In this document: positions 1-10,584 of the stretch, piece after piece
Position numbering within the stretch: position 1 is the first letter of the stretch
How the letters are laid out: each line of letters begins with the position of its first letter
Source of the DNA: Nansenia antarctica
Taxonomy: Eukaryota > Chordata > Actinopteri > Argentiniformes > Microstomatidae
Assembly: GCA_963989245.1 (NCBI GenBank)
Contig: OZ022339.1
Location: 91,257,142 to 91,321,141 of the forward strand
Reading direction: 5' to 3'
DNA length: 64,000 bases
Notes under the pieces: generated by a model
What the model saw: only the letters and a program-made list of their open reading frames with translations
Databases searched by the model: none
What the model was told of the DNA's origin: nothing
Made by a program: the position numbers and the translations under genes

Positions 1-336
1 TGTTTTCTTGGCAAATAATATACTTTTTTTAGTACATATTAAACAAGTGAAAATTAATTCCATTGGGTGCAAGACAACCAATAATATGATTTACTTTAAT
101 TATCTAGGGTTATAATGCAGTTCTGCCAGGGTTCTAATGCAGTATATAAGGAGAATACACACATGCATGTGTCTGTTTGGACCAATGTGGATGCGCAGCA
201 CACCCTCATTCAAACTGAAGGATGAGCCCAGATCACCTTAATGTGACACTGAACTAGATCATCATGCTTTAGAAATGCACAGGGAAATGATAGGGTGGAT
301 GTCTATTAAAGATAAAGCGAGATAGAATGGGTGCAA
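1..336. other. AT-rich DNA, no gene seen
   Basis: I see no convincing coding region, terminal repeat or RNA gene here. Open frames are short and not protein-like. Confidence 0.5.
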
Positions 337-382
337 CAGAGCTCTGTGTGTGTGTGTACACATGTGTGTGTATGTGAGTGTG

Positions 383-422
<40 letters not shown>

Positions 423-441
423 CCTGTGTGTGTGTGTCCTC
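337..441. repeat. (GT)n microsatellite, interrupted
   Basis: This is a GT-rich simple repeat broken by TACA and TATG steps. Apparent ORFs through it encode only Cys/Val (or Thr/His on the other strand) and are artefacts of the repeat. Confidence 0.95.
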
Positions 442-1110
442 ATGCATCAGCCATTAGCCCTTAGTGTGTCAGTGTGTGTGTGTGAGGTCCGCTCGGAGAC
501 CCCACAGGCCTTCAGCTACGGCATTGAAGCCCTGGCGTCTACTGAAATCACCTTCATGTGGAGTGACTTTTTGCTCCACTGGCGACAGGGCTATCCCACT
601 CTTCATTTTGTGGCTCATAATTACTTCAGAATAGTTTAACGATGGTGCTAAATGCGAGCTGAAGTGTTTTGGCCTCTCGTCTCCGGGATACAGGGCAGTC
701 CTCCACCCCTCACCCCCACAAAGATCCCAAGTCCTAACTGGTGGAAATAATCACACCAAACACTGCTGAGTTGCAATGAAATTATATTAATTTCATAGCT
801 TCACTAAAGGCCAAAACAAATAATGGAAGACTCTTTCCAGGCTAGTGACTGGATTCTTTATAATCATAAACCTTACTGACAAATGTGTAGTAACCTCAAG
901 GAAAATATTAGTTCTATAGAAAGGAAAGGCAAACAAGAGTTTTATACAGATTGTAAAGCTTTGGGAAGAAGGTCTCATTTTCCCTCGCCAGTTTGTGATT
1001 CTGAAAATAAGCTTGTGTCATCCTCAGAGCAGCCGTCTCATAATGATAATCAGCTCTAAGTGAGTATTAATGCTTCAGTGTTGTGAACAGGAGAGAGAGA
1101 GGGATAGATG
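442..1110. other. Unannotated stretch
   Basis: The sequence is mixed in composition without terminal repeats, splice-bounded frames or recognisable protein motifs. I see nothing to annotate. Confidence 0.4.
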
Positions 1111-1116
1111 CACACA

Positions 1117-1158
<42 letters not shown>
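1111..1158. repeat. (CA)n microsatellite
   Basis: A nearly pure CA dinucleotide run of 48 bp. It is preceded by a short GA-rich stretch. Confidence 0.97.
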
Positions 1159-1159
<1 letters not shown>

Positions 1160-1835
1160 TGCACAATATGACTGCAATATGAATATGCCTGTTAGACTCC
1201 CAGGGAAGGAAACCACAAGTGTGTACCATACCATCCTCCAACATGACCAGCTCTGACAGCACCATCCTTCCAGACCATCTGAAAGGCAGCCATCTTCGTG
1301 GGATTTACAGTTCTGTTCCATCCTTCTGGGAAGCTGATTAAACTGCCTACTCTATTCCATCGCAGGGCTGGATGTATACATGCTTAACTATCGAAAGAGA
1401 GCTAGAGAATAGGAAAGCGTGTAGGCTTGATAGGGACACCAGGGTTCACTTGATGAGTTCATCTGTGTGAAAGTGTGAGCTCACTCAAGAGTTGGCACAC
1501 GTGCATCCCAGTCATAATACTGGGAGCTCAGTCACAAAAACAAAAACAAGCCTAGTGTTCCAAGTTTGGCTGAGCTAATGGGATCACACACTATCACTGC
1601 TCTCTAAGGGGTCACAGAGCTTTAGCAAAAAGAACCATCTGGAGGACCCTATGACACCGGGGGGCCGATATCAGGTAACACTCATGCTGTATTTTCCCTA
1701 GTGTCAACTTAAGAAATGTTAAGTTCTAGTATGAGGTTGACAGGCGTTCATTTGTTCCTCAATAGGCATGCGTTTCACTATAACATCCCACATGATGTAG
1801 CCGACACACTATCGATGTCTCCTGCTTTCTGTGGG
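1159..1835. other. Unannotated stretch
   Basis: No coding region or mobile-element end is visible. Composition looks single-copy, but that cannot be tested here. Confidence 0.35.
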
Positions 1836-2180
1836 AAAGAAAAATTATTTGGACAATTACCACTGTTTGTGAAATGATATATGTTTTCCTTTCTTTATCA
1901 TTTGAAGGAGCCTTAACCGGATAAAACCGCATAAGTGATATCCTTTATTGGTCATAAATGTTCTTTCTGTCTCTGTTGTGACAAATAGCTTTGGTAGCCG
2001 TGACAGCAAGCAGTTGAACAGGACACTTTGATTGTATGGAATTAAACGCAAGCAGCTGGAAGGCTAATCGACAGGATAAGCCATTTGGCTTTAATTACAG
2101 AAATGTCATGAGAGAACCACAGTGGCTGAAGTCAAGTTGAAAGCAAAAGAAGGAAATAAAAAGGAGCAAGGCTTCTTCTC
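1836..2180. promoter_or_regulatory. Candidate conserved noncoding element
   Basis: This moderately AT-rich block has no simple repeats. It is dense in TAAT/ATTA homeodomain-like cores, CAGCTG and TGTCA motifs, and has no coding potential. That texture resembles vertebrate conserved noncoding enhancers, but conservation cannot be seen from one sequence. This is a guess from composition only. Confidence 0.15.
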
Positions 2181-2554
2181 ATTTTCGAACGTTTGAAAGA
2201 CACCATGGAGATTTGCAGAATGCGGACGAGATCAATGGGTACCGATTCAAAAAATGACAGAGAGAGAGAAAGAGAGGGAGAGAGAGAGACTACAATGCTT
2301 CTTCTCTCTTCTTAGCAGGTCTGTCTTTCTTTAAGGGCCCCCATTGGGTTGAATTTACATTTCTCAAGAATCATACGTTTGCTGTGAATTATTGTCGCCA
2401 TAGATTAACTCTGTTTCCCCCCCCAAAACATGTGCATTCCCATGAATCACCTCATGGAGTGATGACCCACTGGTTTGTAGGAAAAATACATATCAATATG
2501 GTACACAAAGGCCCCTGGGGAGAGTGTGTTCTGACTTGAGGGCTTTGTAGTTGA

Positions 2555-2598
2555 AGAACCATAGCAGAACCATAGCAGAACCATAGCAGAACCATAGC
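2555..2598. repeat. 11-bp tandem repeat, four copies
   Basis: Four perfect head-to-tail copies of the unit AGAACCATAGC. This is a short minisatellite in otherwise non-repetitive DNA. Confidence 0.95.
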
Positions 2599-3224
2599 AG
2601 AAGTGAATCTATCCATGTTGGTTTGGGAAGCCCTCTCAGACCCATTCTGAGTCAATGCATGGTATCAATTTATTACAAATTTCACTGAACTGTAAATAAT
2701 AAATGAACCTCTTAAGCTGTACAGGCCCATACGTGGGCACAAATTCTGCTTTAAATAGATTATTAATTTAATTATTGTTACCTTTATCTTCTTGATTGAA
2801 ATATGATTCTGAGCATATCCGCACAAAGCTTCAAGGTGTTACATAGCAAATAGCATCCTGCTTTTGCATCTGATCATCGTATTTCAAATGTTATAAGCAG
2901 TTTAGTTTGAGTAGGTTTTTAGGCAGAAATCTGTGTAATTGGTCATGCATATAGGTTAATATTTCAGACCTCTACAGGGATTTAGCTATACTAGGCTACT
3001 GTAGGCCAACATTAAAAAAGAGAGCTTAAAACATAAAGATGACACTGACACTGAAAGGCTTTTAGTTAAACCATTGTAGCATGTGCTGTAGGCCTATCAC
3101 CTAAAAAAGTAGTTTTATTTTGTTTATTTTATTATAATTTTTTGTACTAATTCGTTTAAATATATATTTTTAATCTATGGTGTTGTATTTATTTGTTCTT
3201 GCCATATTTATTTGTTCTGCTTCA
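2599..3224. other. AT-rich stretch, nothing recognised
   Basis: AT-rich noncoding DNA. No terminal repeats, RNA gene or coding motif was seen. Confidence 0.4.
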
Positions 3225-3227
3225 AAT

Positions 3228-3290
3228 GTAAAACACTTTGAGCTGCATTTTATGTTTGTAAGGTGCTATACAAATAACATTTATTAAGTG
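3228..3290 (+). repeat. SINE/LINE-type 3-prime tail
   Basis: The segment has the CACTTTGAGCTGC and GTGCTATACAAATAA motifs typical of retroposon 3-prime ends. Close matches occur at 10300, 18960 and 43330 in this window. The body of the element is not recognisable. Confidence 0.5.
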
Positions 3291-3329
3291 TGCTTGCAGT
3301 AGCTCAATAATGTTCTTGTACATATATTT

Positions 3330-3331
3330 AA

Positions 3332-3367
<36 letters not shown>
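3330..3367. repeat. (ATT)n microsatellite
   Basis: A run of ATT/TTA trinucleotides lying about 40 bp after the retroposon-like tail. Trinucleotide AT runs commonly follow such tails. Confidence 0.95.
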
Positions 3368-3368
<1 letters not shown>

Positions 3369-3606
3369 GCAAAATTTGCCCCGGCTACTCGTCCCACAGT
3401 TTTGGCACTAGATAGACAGGAGGTGTCAAAACGTGCGGCTCGTTCCAACTCGCGTTGATATTGTCCGGCGGAAGGTTACGGCCTACGGTTTACCCACAAT
3501 GCCCCATTAAGCGGCCAAAAAAGTCAATTGACAATGAATGGGGCGATATTGAAAACGCTACAGCTCGGCCTCTGGGTGACATAAAGACACGCAGATTTCG
3601 CCGGAG

Positions 3607-3654
3607 GGGGGGGGGGGGGCAGGGTGGTGACCAAAACACACATACACACACTTT

Positions 3655-3698
<44 letters not shown>
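3607..3698. repeat. G-run and (CA)n microsatellite
   Basis: A run of about 13 G is followed, after a short spacer, by about 42 bp of CA repeats. It lies just left of the first Gypsy insertion. Confidence 0.95.
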
Positions 3699-3703
<5 letters not shown>

Positions 3704-3726
3704 AGACTTTTTGTGGAGAGAAATGC

Positions 3727-3731
3727 CCATT
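3727..3731. repeat. Target site duplication, left copy (CCATT)
   Basis: CCATT abuts the left LTR and is repeated exactly at 8352-8356 after the right LTR. A 5-bp duplication is normal for Ty3/Gypsy integration and fixes the element borders. Confidence 0.95.
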
Positions 3732-3914
3732 TGTGGTATTCTGTAGTAAGAAAGTAGTTAGGAAAGAATGAGACCGGGAGACACGCAGCTGCTGTTCACT
3801 TCGCACGTTTCTTCAACTCTTCTTCTTCACATCCGTCAGTGCATACATCACTTCCGTAACTGCATACATCACTAGCATACTAGCGCCCACTGGCGGTATA
3901 AACAGGACACAACA
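3732..3914 (-). repeat. 3-prime LTR of Gypsy element 1
   Basis: 183 bp, downstream LTR of the minus-strand element. It starts TGTGGT and ends ACAACA on the plus strand. It reads as identical to 8169-8351. Confidence 0.95.
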
Positions 3915-3928
3915 TTTCCCCCTTTCTT
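3915..3928 (-). other. Polypurine tract of Gypsy element 1
   Basis: On the minus strand the bases just before the 3-prime LTR are AAGAAAGGGGGAAA. A purine run abutting the LTR is where plus-strand DNA synthesis is primed in LTR elements. Confidence 0.9.
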
Positions 3929-4159
3929 AAAGGAATTACAGTACTCAAAGAATGCAATATTCTGTAGACTGGTGTCAGTACAATTGAAATAAAATGAAAA
4001 CTAAGGAAATGAAAATGAATGAATCAGCAGAATGAATAACAACAATAAACCGTTTATGACAGTGAACCATGAAATGAACATTCACTTTTGTCATTGCATT
4101 GTAGGACCTTTTTGTACTAAGTTAGAACCGTGTTCTATCCTACCCTTTTAGTACGTTCT

Positions 4160-7100
4160 CTACGGCACAAAGTCTACCAGCCACCTAGGTGGGTTTCTGA
4201 CTCTAAGGTTCCTTCTTGGACCTGGTTCATTAAACACATTCTCTGACTCGGGCACCATGAACTCCTCTAGCTCAATCTCCTTTTCACCACTGGTGCCAGA
4301 CAGAGCATCCTTGGGGAAGCGTGTAAGCTTGGATGCATTCCATTTTCGACCATCACTGAGCAGGTATGTATTCTGTCCTGCTTTACTAACTACTGTCAGC
4401 GGTTCTGTGAATCTTGATGATCCCTTTTTTTACATGCTCCGGTCTGCGGACACGTACGGTGTCATTCACTTGGAACATGGGCACTTTCGCTCCCCTCATT
4501 CTGTCTGTGTACTCCTTACTCTCCTGTTGCTTGCGTCTCACTGTCTCCTGCACTTTCTCATGTGACTTAATTTGTTGTGAGACAGGGAGGACATTTAGTT
4601 TTGTACGCATCTTTCTGTTCCTCAGCAACTCAAAGGGAGTAGCTCCTGTAGTAGCATGCGGCGTAGCGCGATAGTTCAGTAAGAACTCTGTTACTGCATG
4701 TTTCCATGGCTTGTGCATTCTCTCAGCCGTCTGAATACACTCTTTGAGAACTCAATTAAATCTCTCAATAGCCCCGTTGGCTCTTGGATAATAAACACTG
4801 GAACGCAGGTGCTTTATCTCTCTCTCTCCCAGAAAGCTTGCAAAAGCATGGGAGGTAAACTGACATCCGTTGTCAGAGACCAGGAAGGAAGGGTTACCTT
4901 CACGACTAAACACTGTAGTCAAGAAGCTAATAACCGCCTCTGTAGTTACAGTAGAGACAAACGCCACCTCTGGCCACTTACTGTAATAGTCTGTGAGTGT
5001 AATAGCATAACGGCAGTCCCATGTCGCACAGTCAAAGGGACCAACAATGTCAATGGCCACCTTCTCCCATGGTCCACCTGGCAGTTCCACTGGGGTAAGT
5101 GGTGCAGGCGCAGTTTTGGCTGTTTTGTCATTGTATTGACAGGGTACACATGAGCCTACTAATGTCTGGACACATCTGTCCATTTGCGGCCACCAATATA
5201 GCTCTCGTAGTCTCTGTTTAGTACGCACTATTCCCTGATGCGCTTCATGAGCTAAATTTACAACTTTAGACCGTAGTGTAGTAGGAACCACCACACGGTC
5301 GGGGCCTCTCATGACAAGTAGTTCATCCACAGCCAGTTCATCTCTCACTCTAAAATATGGAGCAAGTTCCTTTGTCACATTCTTACTGCATTTTGGCCAA
5401 CCTTTCTGTATCTGCTGTCTCAGTTGAGTCAGTTCAGGACAGGCCTCACAGGCAGCAGTGAACTCGGTCACAGATATGGCATGTGAGGAACCTGTGAACA
5501 CAGTAGCCACCATGTCTGGCTCCTCCTCCACCTCTCCTGTCGAAGGCAGAGGGAGTCTGGACAAGCAGTCAGCAGTCACATTACGTTTCCCTGGATGGTA
5601 AGTGACATCATAAGTAAAGCATAGTAGACGTGCAGACCATCTCGCTATTCTCAGACCTGCGCGACCCGTACCCCTGGAAGTGAGTAGGGTTGTCAACGCT
5701 TGGTGGTCTGTGCGTAGGACAAAACGATGTCCCCACAGGTAGGTTCTCCACCTTTCCACCGCCCAAACGCATGCCAGCGCCTCACACTCGACGGTAGAGT
5801 ACTTTCTCTCTGCAGGAGAAAGTGTCCTGGACGCAAAAGCTATGGTTCTCTCTGTATTGTCTGGGTGAATCTGGCTCATTACAGCCCCCAATCCATAGTT
5901 AGAAGCATCGGTAGTGACATAAGTAGGTAACTCAGGATCATATAATGCTAAGGTAGGACTCTCAGTAATCAGTCTCTTAACCTCAGTAAAACTGGACTCT
6001 GCATCCGCTGTCCATTCAAACTTAGTGTCAGTAGATTCCCTGAGTGTAGCACGTAGCGGTTCCACCACAGTAGAGAAGTCAGGTATGAATTTACTATACC
6101 ACGATGCAAGTCCTAGGAAGGACCGCAGGGAGGATGTGTCGTGCGGGGCAGGCGCGTTCGCCACAGCACTGACCCCGTCTTGGTCAGGATGAAGACCATC
6201 TTTGGACACAGTGTGGCCCAGGAAGCGCAGAGCTTTCTGGTTGAACTTACACTTGTGCATGTTCAGTTTAAGTCCCACTTCATTTAGAGCATGTAGCACT
6301 CTCCGTAGGCTGACATCGTGATCCTGCTGTGTGATGCCGTAGCAAATCACATCATCCAGGTAGGCCTGTACGCCTGGCAGGCCTGTCAGTACAGTCGACA
6401 TCATTTTCTGAAAAGCTGAAGGAGCAGAAGCGAGGCCAAATGGCACTCGGCAGAAACGAAAGAGACCCTCATGCGTGATAAACGCAGTTAAATCACGGCT
6501 ATCTGGATGCAATGGCAACTGGTGATAAGCAGAGGCTAAGTCTATAGTAGAAAAGACTGTGGCTCCACAGAGCTCAGCGAACAGTTCATCCATGTGCGGT
6601 AAGGGATGACAGTCACTGATGATTGCCTTATTAGGTTCTCTGAGGTCAACACACAGGCGAGGCTTTCCTCCCCCCTTTCTCTGGGTCACAACTATAGGGG
6701 AAACCCATGGAGATGCGTCTATACGTTCTATAACGCCTTTTTCCTGTAGATCTGCGAGCTCATCGGTCACAGCCTGCCTCACTGAGAACGGAAGCCTCCT
6801 CAGTTTCTGCTGTACTGGCACAGCATCTGGTTTAACCTGTATTTTGTGCATAAAACCTTTTGCACACCCTAACTCCTGTACTAGAACCTCTGGTTCGGTC
6901 TGTGGAGTGGTACTATGTACAGTAGGTGCTCGGAGCACAGTAGGAGAGCTAGCAGGGCTAACAGTAATAATTTTGTTACCCTCAATGCACATCTGCAATG
7001 CTACAAATAAATCTAGTCCCAGCAATGCATTTCCTGATTCAACCACTATCAATGAACCTGTAACTGAATGTCCATTATGAACAACTGTAGCATGCATGCA

Positions 7101-8153
7101 ACCTTTAACAGGAATTTTCTCTCTGGAGTAAGTAAGCAGATTCACTGTAGGCTCAGCAAGGACACATGTATGGAAAAGTGTCTGGTAAGTACTCTCTGGA
7201 ATAATAGAAACAGATGAGCCTGTATCCACTATCAGCTCAACATCATGGGAATGATAATTTGCATCAACTCGTACAGTACACATAATTTTATCATTCACGA
7301 CGCCCCCCTGCATGTAAAGCACAGTAACGTCATTCACCACTACCTCACGCACCTCTTTTTGAGCCGATCTACACACCTTGGAAAAATGTCCAACTTTTCC
7401 GCATGTATTGCAAGTCACCTTAACCGCCGGGCATGTAGGCTTGTTAGCTAAGTGTCCTGTGGATCCGCATCGGAAGCAGGCGCGCTGATTCCCAGTTGTA
7501 GCTGGCTGGCTGTAGACCGTGGCAGGTGCAGTCGTCGTCGGAGCTTTCTTCTTGCCCTTGTCGAACCTCCTCCTCGTCGGCTGTTTCTCGATGGCTCTCA
7601 CCGAAGCTGTAGCTCCAGAGAGAACGTTGGAGTTCCGTAGTCCAGCCTCGATTTGTAAGGCCATTGAAGTAGCTTTGTCCAGAGACAAGTCCGATTCAAG
7701 CAAAAGTCTGTCTCGTATGCGTGTATTAGCAACACGCTCAATCAGTTGATCACGAATCATTTGTTCCTCCATGGCACCAAATTCACAAGCTGCAGCTAGC
7801 TCGCGTAATGAAGCAAGGAACTGATTAACCGTCTCGTCAGGACCCTGAGCTCTCTGTCGAAATTTGTGACGTTCAGCAATCACATTCACCTTAGGAACAA
7901 AGTACTTTTTCAGTCCATCCACGGCAGAAGTGTAGGTAACACCCGTATCCTTTAGAGTGTAGAACAGTCTTTGTCCTTCGGTCCCAAGTGCATGGAGAAG
8001 AACCGCGCGCTTTCTTTCCTCCGGCCATTTTTCTCCGGTAGCATCAATTACGAGCATGTAATTTTCAAACATTCTCAACCAAGTAGGAAAAGAAATAGCA
8101 GGTTCGCCTGGCACAGGCATGAACGGTGTAGGTAAGGGTACGGAAATAGCCAT
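4160..8153 (-). pseudogene. Gag-Pol polyprotein gene of Gypsy element 1 (two lesions)
   Basis: I chose the ATG at 8153 because it lies just inside the 5-prime LTR, within the primer site. The first frame runs 1,133 codons to a TGA at 4752-4754. Residues from that Met: Gag region, zinc knuckles near 226-241 (C-x2-C-x4-H-x6-C) and 248-261 (canonical CCHC), aspartic protease DTGS at 310-313, reverse transcriptase with YLDD at 598-601, RNase H TDAS near 748, integrase HHCC near 969-1005, and catalytic D1035, D1094, E1130 (DD35E). The frame continues in phase past the TGA to 4386. A shift at the A7 run near 4430 then leads to a further frame ending at 4160, rich in Arg and Pro like Gypsy C-terminal tails. 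Gag and Pol share one frame. The lesions make it a pseudogene as read, though a homopolymer base-call error is possible. Confidence 0.9.
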
Positions 8154-8164
8154 CCTCGTCGCCA
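8150..8164 (-). other. Primer binding site, tRNA-Ser type
   Basis: Four bases after the 5-prime LTR the minus strand reads TGGCGACGAGGATGG. From memory this is complementary to the 3-prime end of vertebrate tRNA-Ser(GCU), including its CCA. The Gag ATG lies inside it. Confidence 0.75.
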
Positions 8165-8168
8165 AAAA

Positions 8169-8351
8169 TGTGGTATTCTGTAGTAAGAAAGTAGTTAGGA
8201 AAGAATGAGACCGGGAGACACGCAGCTGCTGTTCACTTCGCACGTTTCTTCAACTCTTCTTCTTCACATCCGTCAGTGCATACATCACTTCCGTAACTGC
8301 ATACATCACTAGCATACTAGCGCCCACTGGCGGTATAAACAGGACACAACA
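8169..8351 (-). repeat. 5-prime LTR of Gypsy element 1
   Basis: 183 bp, upstream LTR and expected promoter of the minus-strand element. It reads as identical to 3732-3914. Confidence 0.95.
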
Positions 8352-8356
8352 CCATT
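8352..8356. repeat. Target site duplication, right copy (CCATT)
   Basis: Exact match to 3727-3731. Confidence 0.95.
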
Positions 8357-8502
8357 GAAATTGCATGGCGGAACTTTCCAAGCAGAGTGTGAAAAAATAG
8401 TTTTTGAACATTTTGTACACATTTTGCAAACTGCTCCTACGGCTACAATTGTATGTCTATATTCACAATTTTTGCAGGGAAACGTAACGTAGAGCAACTC
8501 TT

Positions 8503-9068
8503 AAGGCCGATTTAAACTTCTGCGTAAAATCGACGCCGTAGCCTTGCGTCGGCCCGCGTGGGCCCGCCTTGCCTACGGAGAGGGTTGACGTGCACATCTC
8601 CAAAAATTTAAGAACGCGTCAGTTTCTACGCAACCGTAAGCTCTGTGATTGGTCCGCTTGGTAGCACATGATTCCGACAAGATTCCGACTCTCTCGTCGA
8701 CCAAAATGCGGAAGCCATGACAGAAATGTCATTTACTTTTCCTGTAATTACTTATTAATAAAGATTTGAAAAATTATGATAACCATCGTATTATCTTAGT
8801 TTAATGTAATTTCAATGCATCATAGAACTTTTATTTACAACAAGCATAACAACAAAAAGATCGCTATTATGCCGCTTTGAGCTTTGAGCTCCATTGAGTT
8901 CCTAACCAGAAGAGGCACAGCACAGGGGCATAGAAAACACACTGCCACCTAGCGATGTGACGGTGTAATTGCAGCGCGGCCTACGTAGAAGTGTAAAGTG
9001 CGAGACCCCTTACGTAGGCTACGTAAGCTACGCACGTAAATTCGACGCAGAACTTTAAATCGGCTTTT
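8503..9068. mobile_element. Inverted-repeat DNA element (MITE-like)
   Basis: The left end reads AAGGCCGATTTAAACTTCTG. The reverse complement of the right end reads AAAGCCGATTTAAAGTTCTG, and related CGACG/GTAGCC motifs continue inward. No transposase frame is present, so it is non-autonomous. No clear target duplication could be assigned; TTAA-like bases sit at both borders. Superfamily unknown. Confidence 0.6.
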
Positions 9069-9230
9069 ACTGTCACTCAAACTATCAACATATAAGCCCA
9101 AACATTAATAGTTTGTACGGTACAGCAGTTTGTTTGAGAGCTAGCAAAAGAGAAAAACAGAGTGAGTTGCTATGACGACTGGCTCTTGCAGGTGTCCTTA
9201 AAGGTAAGGGAGACAGACAGAGAGAGGCAG

Positions 9231-9232
<2 letters not shown>

Positions 9233-9272
<40 letters not shown>
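9233..9272. repeat. (CA)n microsatellite
   Basis: A pure CA run of about 40 bp. Confidence 0.97.
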
Positions 9273-9273
<1 letters not shown>

Positions 9274-9284
9274 ACAACTTCGCC

Positions 9285-9535
9285 TCTAGGTGAGCTAGAG
9301 GAAAGCAGTCTTCGCCGGGGGGTGCAGGGGAGTTAGCTAGCGCTTCGCCGGGGGGTGCAGGGAGGTAGCTACACGCTAGTTAGCTAGTTAGCCTGCGCTA
9401 GTTAGCTCGGCCCCTGGGTGAGCTAAAGAAACGCGGTCTTCGCCGGAGGGTGCAGGGGACTTGGCTAACTAGTGCTAACTAGTTAGCTAGCGCTATATAG
9501 CTAGTGCTAGTTAGCTCGGCCCCTGGGTGAGTGGA
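9285..9535. repeat. Complex tandem repeat with GCTAGTTAGC blocks
   Basis: The motif TCTTCGCCGGnGGGTGCAGG occurs three times (about 9308, 9343 and 9437) and GCTCGGCCCCTGGGTGAG occurs twice (about 9407 and 9511). They are separated by variable runs of CTAGTTAG/GCTAGC. It is an irregular satellite of about 100-bp units with short palindromes between them. Confidence 0.75.
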
Positions 9536-10213
9536 GAGCACCATTCTACTCTCCTATTCAACCCTCATCCAATCAGCAGGCCAGGAGCCTGCGGCACACC
9601 CTGTCCATTCTCTAACCCTAAGGTCACCCCGGATGGGAACCCAAAAAGAGGCAGTATAAAAAGAAGTGTGTGGTGTGTGAACTTAAACAAGTGGGTAACG
9701 GGTAGAACCCTTAAACAGATGCAAGTGGGATGGAGGGGGAAGGCGGCCACCACACCCAGTCTGGCACAGATTGCTTACTGTACCTCTTTGATTGATTAGT
9801 GTGTAATTAGGTTAGTCAGTGATCGCTGCTTGACTAAAAAAAGCCTCTCATCCTTCTCTCTAGGGAGAAATGAACCATTGCATCCTCTGGACATCGCCAC
9901 CAGTGAGACCAGAGAGAGAGAGAAGAAGAAGAGAGAGAGAGTTCCTGTTCAGGGAAAAGATAGCTGGCTGCCCAGGACCCAAGAGACAAATGAACCTCTC
10001 TTTCAGAGGCGGTACAGTGTTCTTACTTAGCGCACTGTAAAGTTCACCTTATCTGAGGTGTGACATTTAGACATACAGGGGGGTTCAACGTGGTTGCCCC
10101 CGGTGACAGAGATAAGTGGATGAAGCTAATGAGATCGAACAATATTGCCCACTGTGTCTGTCATAATAGTTGCTAAGGTCCTACAGTGATAAAGTAGGTT
10201 AGGGTGGGTGGAC

Positions 10214-10216
<3 letters not shown>
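9536..10216. other. Unassigned stretch, possibly repeat-derived
   Basis: No protein motif is seen. The segment leads without a break into a GT run and then a retroposon-type tail at 10300, so it could be the body of an unrecognised repeat. A GA-rich patch lies at 9912-9940. Confidence 0.3.

Positions 10217-10252
<36 letters not shown>
10217..10252. repeat. (GT)n microsatellite
   Basis: A pure GT run of about 36 bp. Confidence 0.97.
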
Positions 10253-10253
<1 letters not shown>

Positions 10254-10276
10254 AGAGTTTAGGGGCTTTTCTGTAA

Positions 10277-10335
10277 AGTCCATTGTGTTACAGTTTTATA
10301 TGAAGTGTGCTATACAAATAAAATCTTTAGAGATT
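10277..10335 (+). repeat. Retroposon-type 3-prime tail
   Basis: CATTGTGTTACA, then GAAGTGTGCTATACAAATAAA. The same order of motifs occurs at 18945-18985. It includes an AATAAA-like polyadenylation signal. Confidence 0.5.
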
Positions 10336-10584
10336 TGTTTATTTGAATACGAGTATGGCAACAGGTGAAAAAGAAGGGTATTCTGAGGTTGGGAAATTTG
10401 GTGAGGGAGTTTTGATGGCTGGGCTGGTGTCAGGGGTGTCACCCTACCGCGGAGGCCTGGGTTGAGCTGCGTCACGCCACGGTCAGGGTTTCCTCTATAA
10501 GAGACGTGGTTTTGGCAGCAGACTCGCCGGGATGCTTATTGTGGGGGGAAAAGCAGAAGGAGGAGGGAGGGATGGGTGACCACC

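Larger units (their letters stand above)
3732..8351 (-). mobile_element. Ty3/Gypsy LTR retrotransposon, near-intact (element 1)
   Basis: The complete 4,620-bp element lies on the minus strand. Two 183-bp LTRs (3732-3914 and 8169-8351) read as identical, each with TG...CA ends, and CCATT flanks both sides. Inside, in minus-strand order, come a tRNA-Ser-type primer site, a gag-pol reading frame (protease, reverse transcriptase, RNase H, integrase) and a polypurine tract. That domain order is Ty3/Gypsy rather than Copia. No envelope-like frame is seen between integrase and the 3-prime LTR. Identical LTRs imply recent insertion. Two small lesions interrupt the pol frame. Confidence 0.95.

Noticed and set aside
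331..639. Cys/Val-rich and Thr/His-rich open frames over GT/CA runs, here and at 1067, 3558, 11346, 16087, 31596, 34382, 47333 and 59293
   Set aside because: They are translations of dinucleotide repeats and carry no independent coding signal.
3915..4385. Envelope-like gene between integrase and the 3-prime LTR of element 1
   Set aside because: The space is filled by the frame-shifted integrase C-terminus and a short noncoding leader to the polypurine tract. No signal peptide or membrane segment is visible.
4257..7749. Plus-strand frames across Gypsy element 1
   Set aside because: They are antisense to the gag-pol frame and show no recognisable domains.
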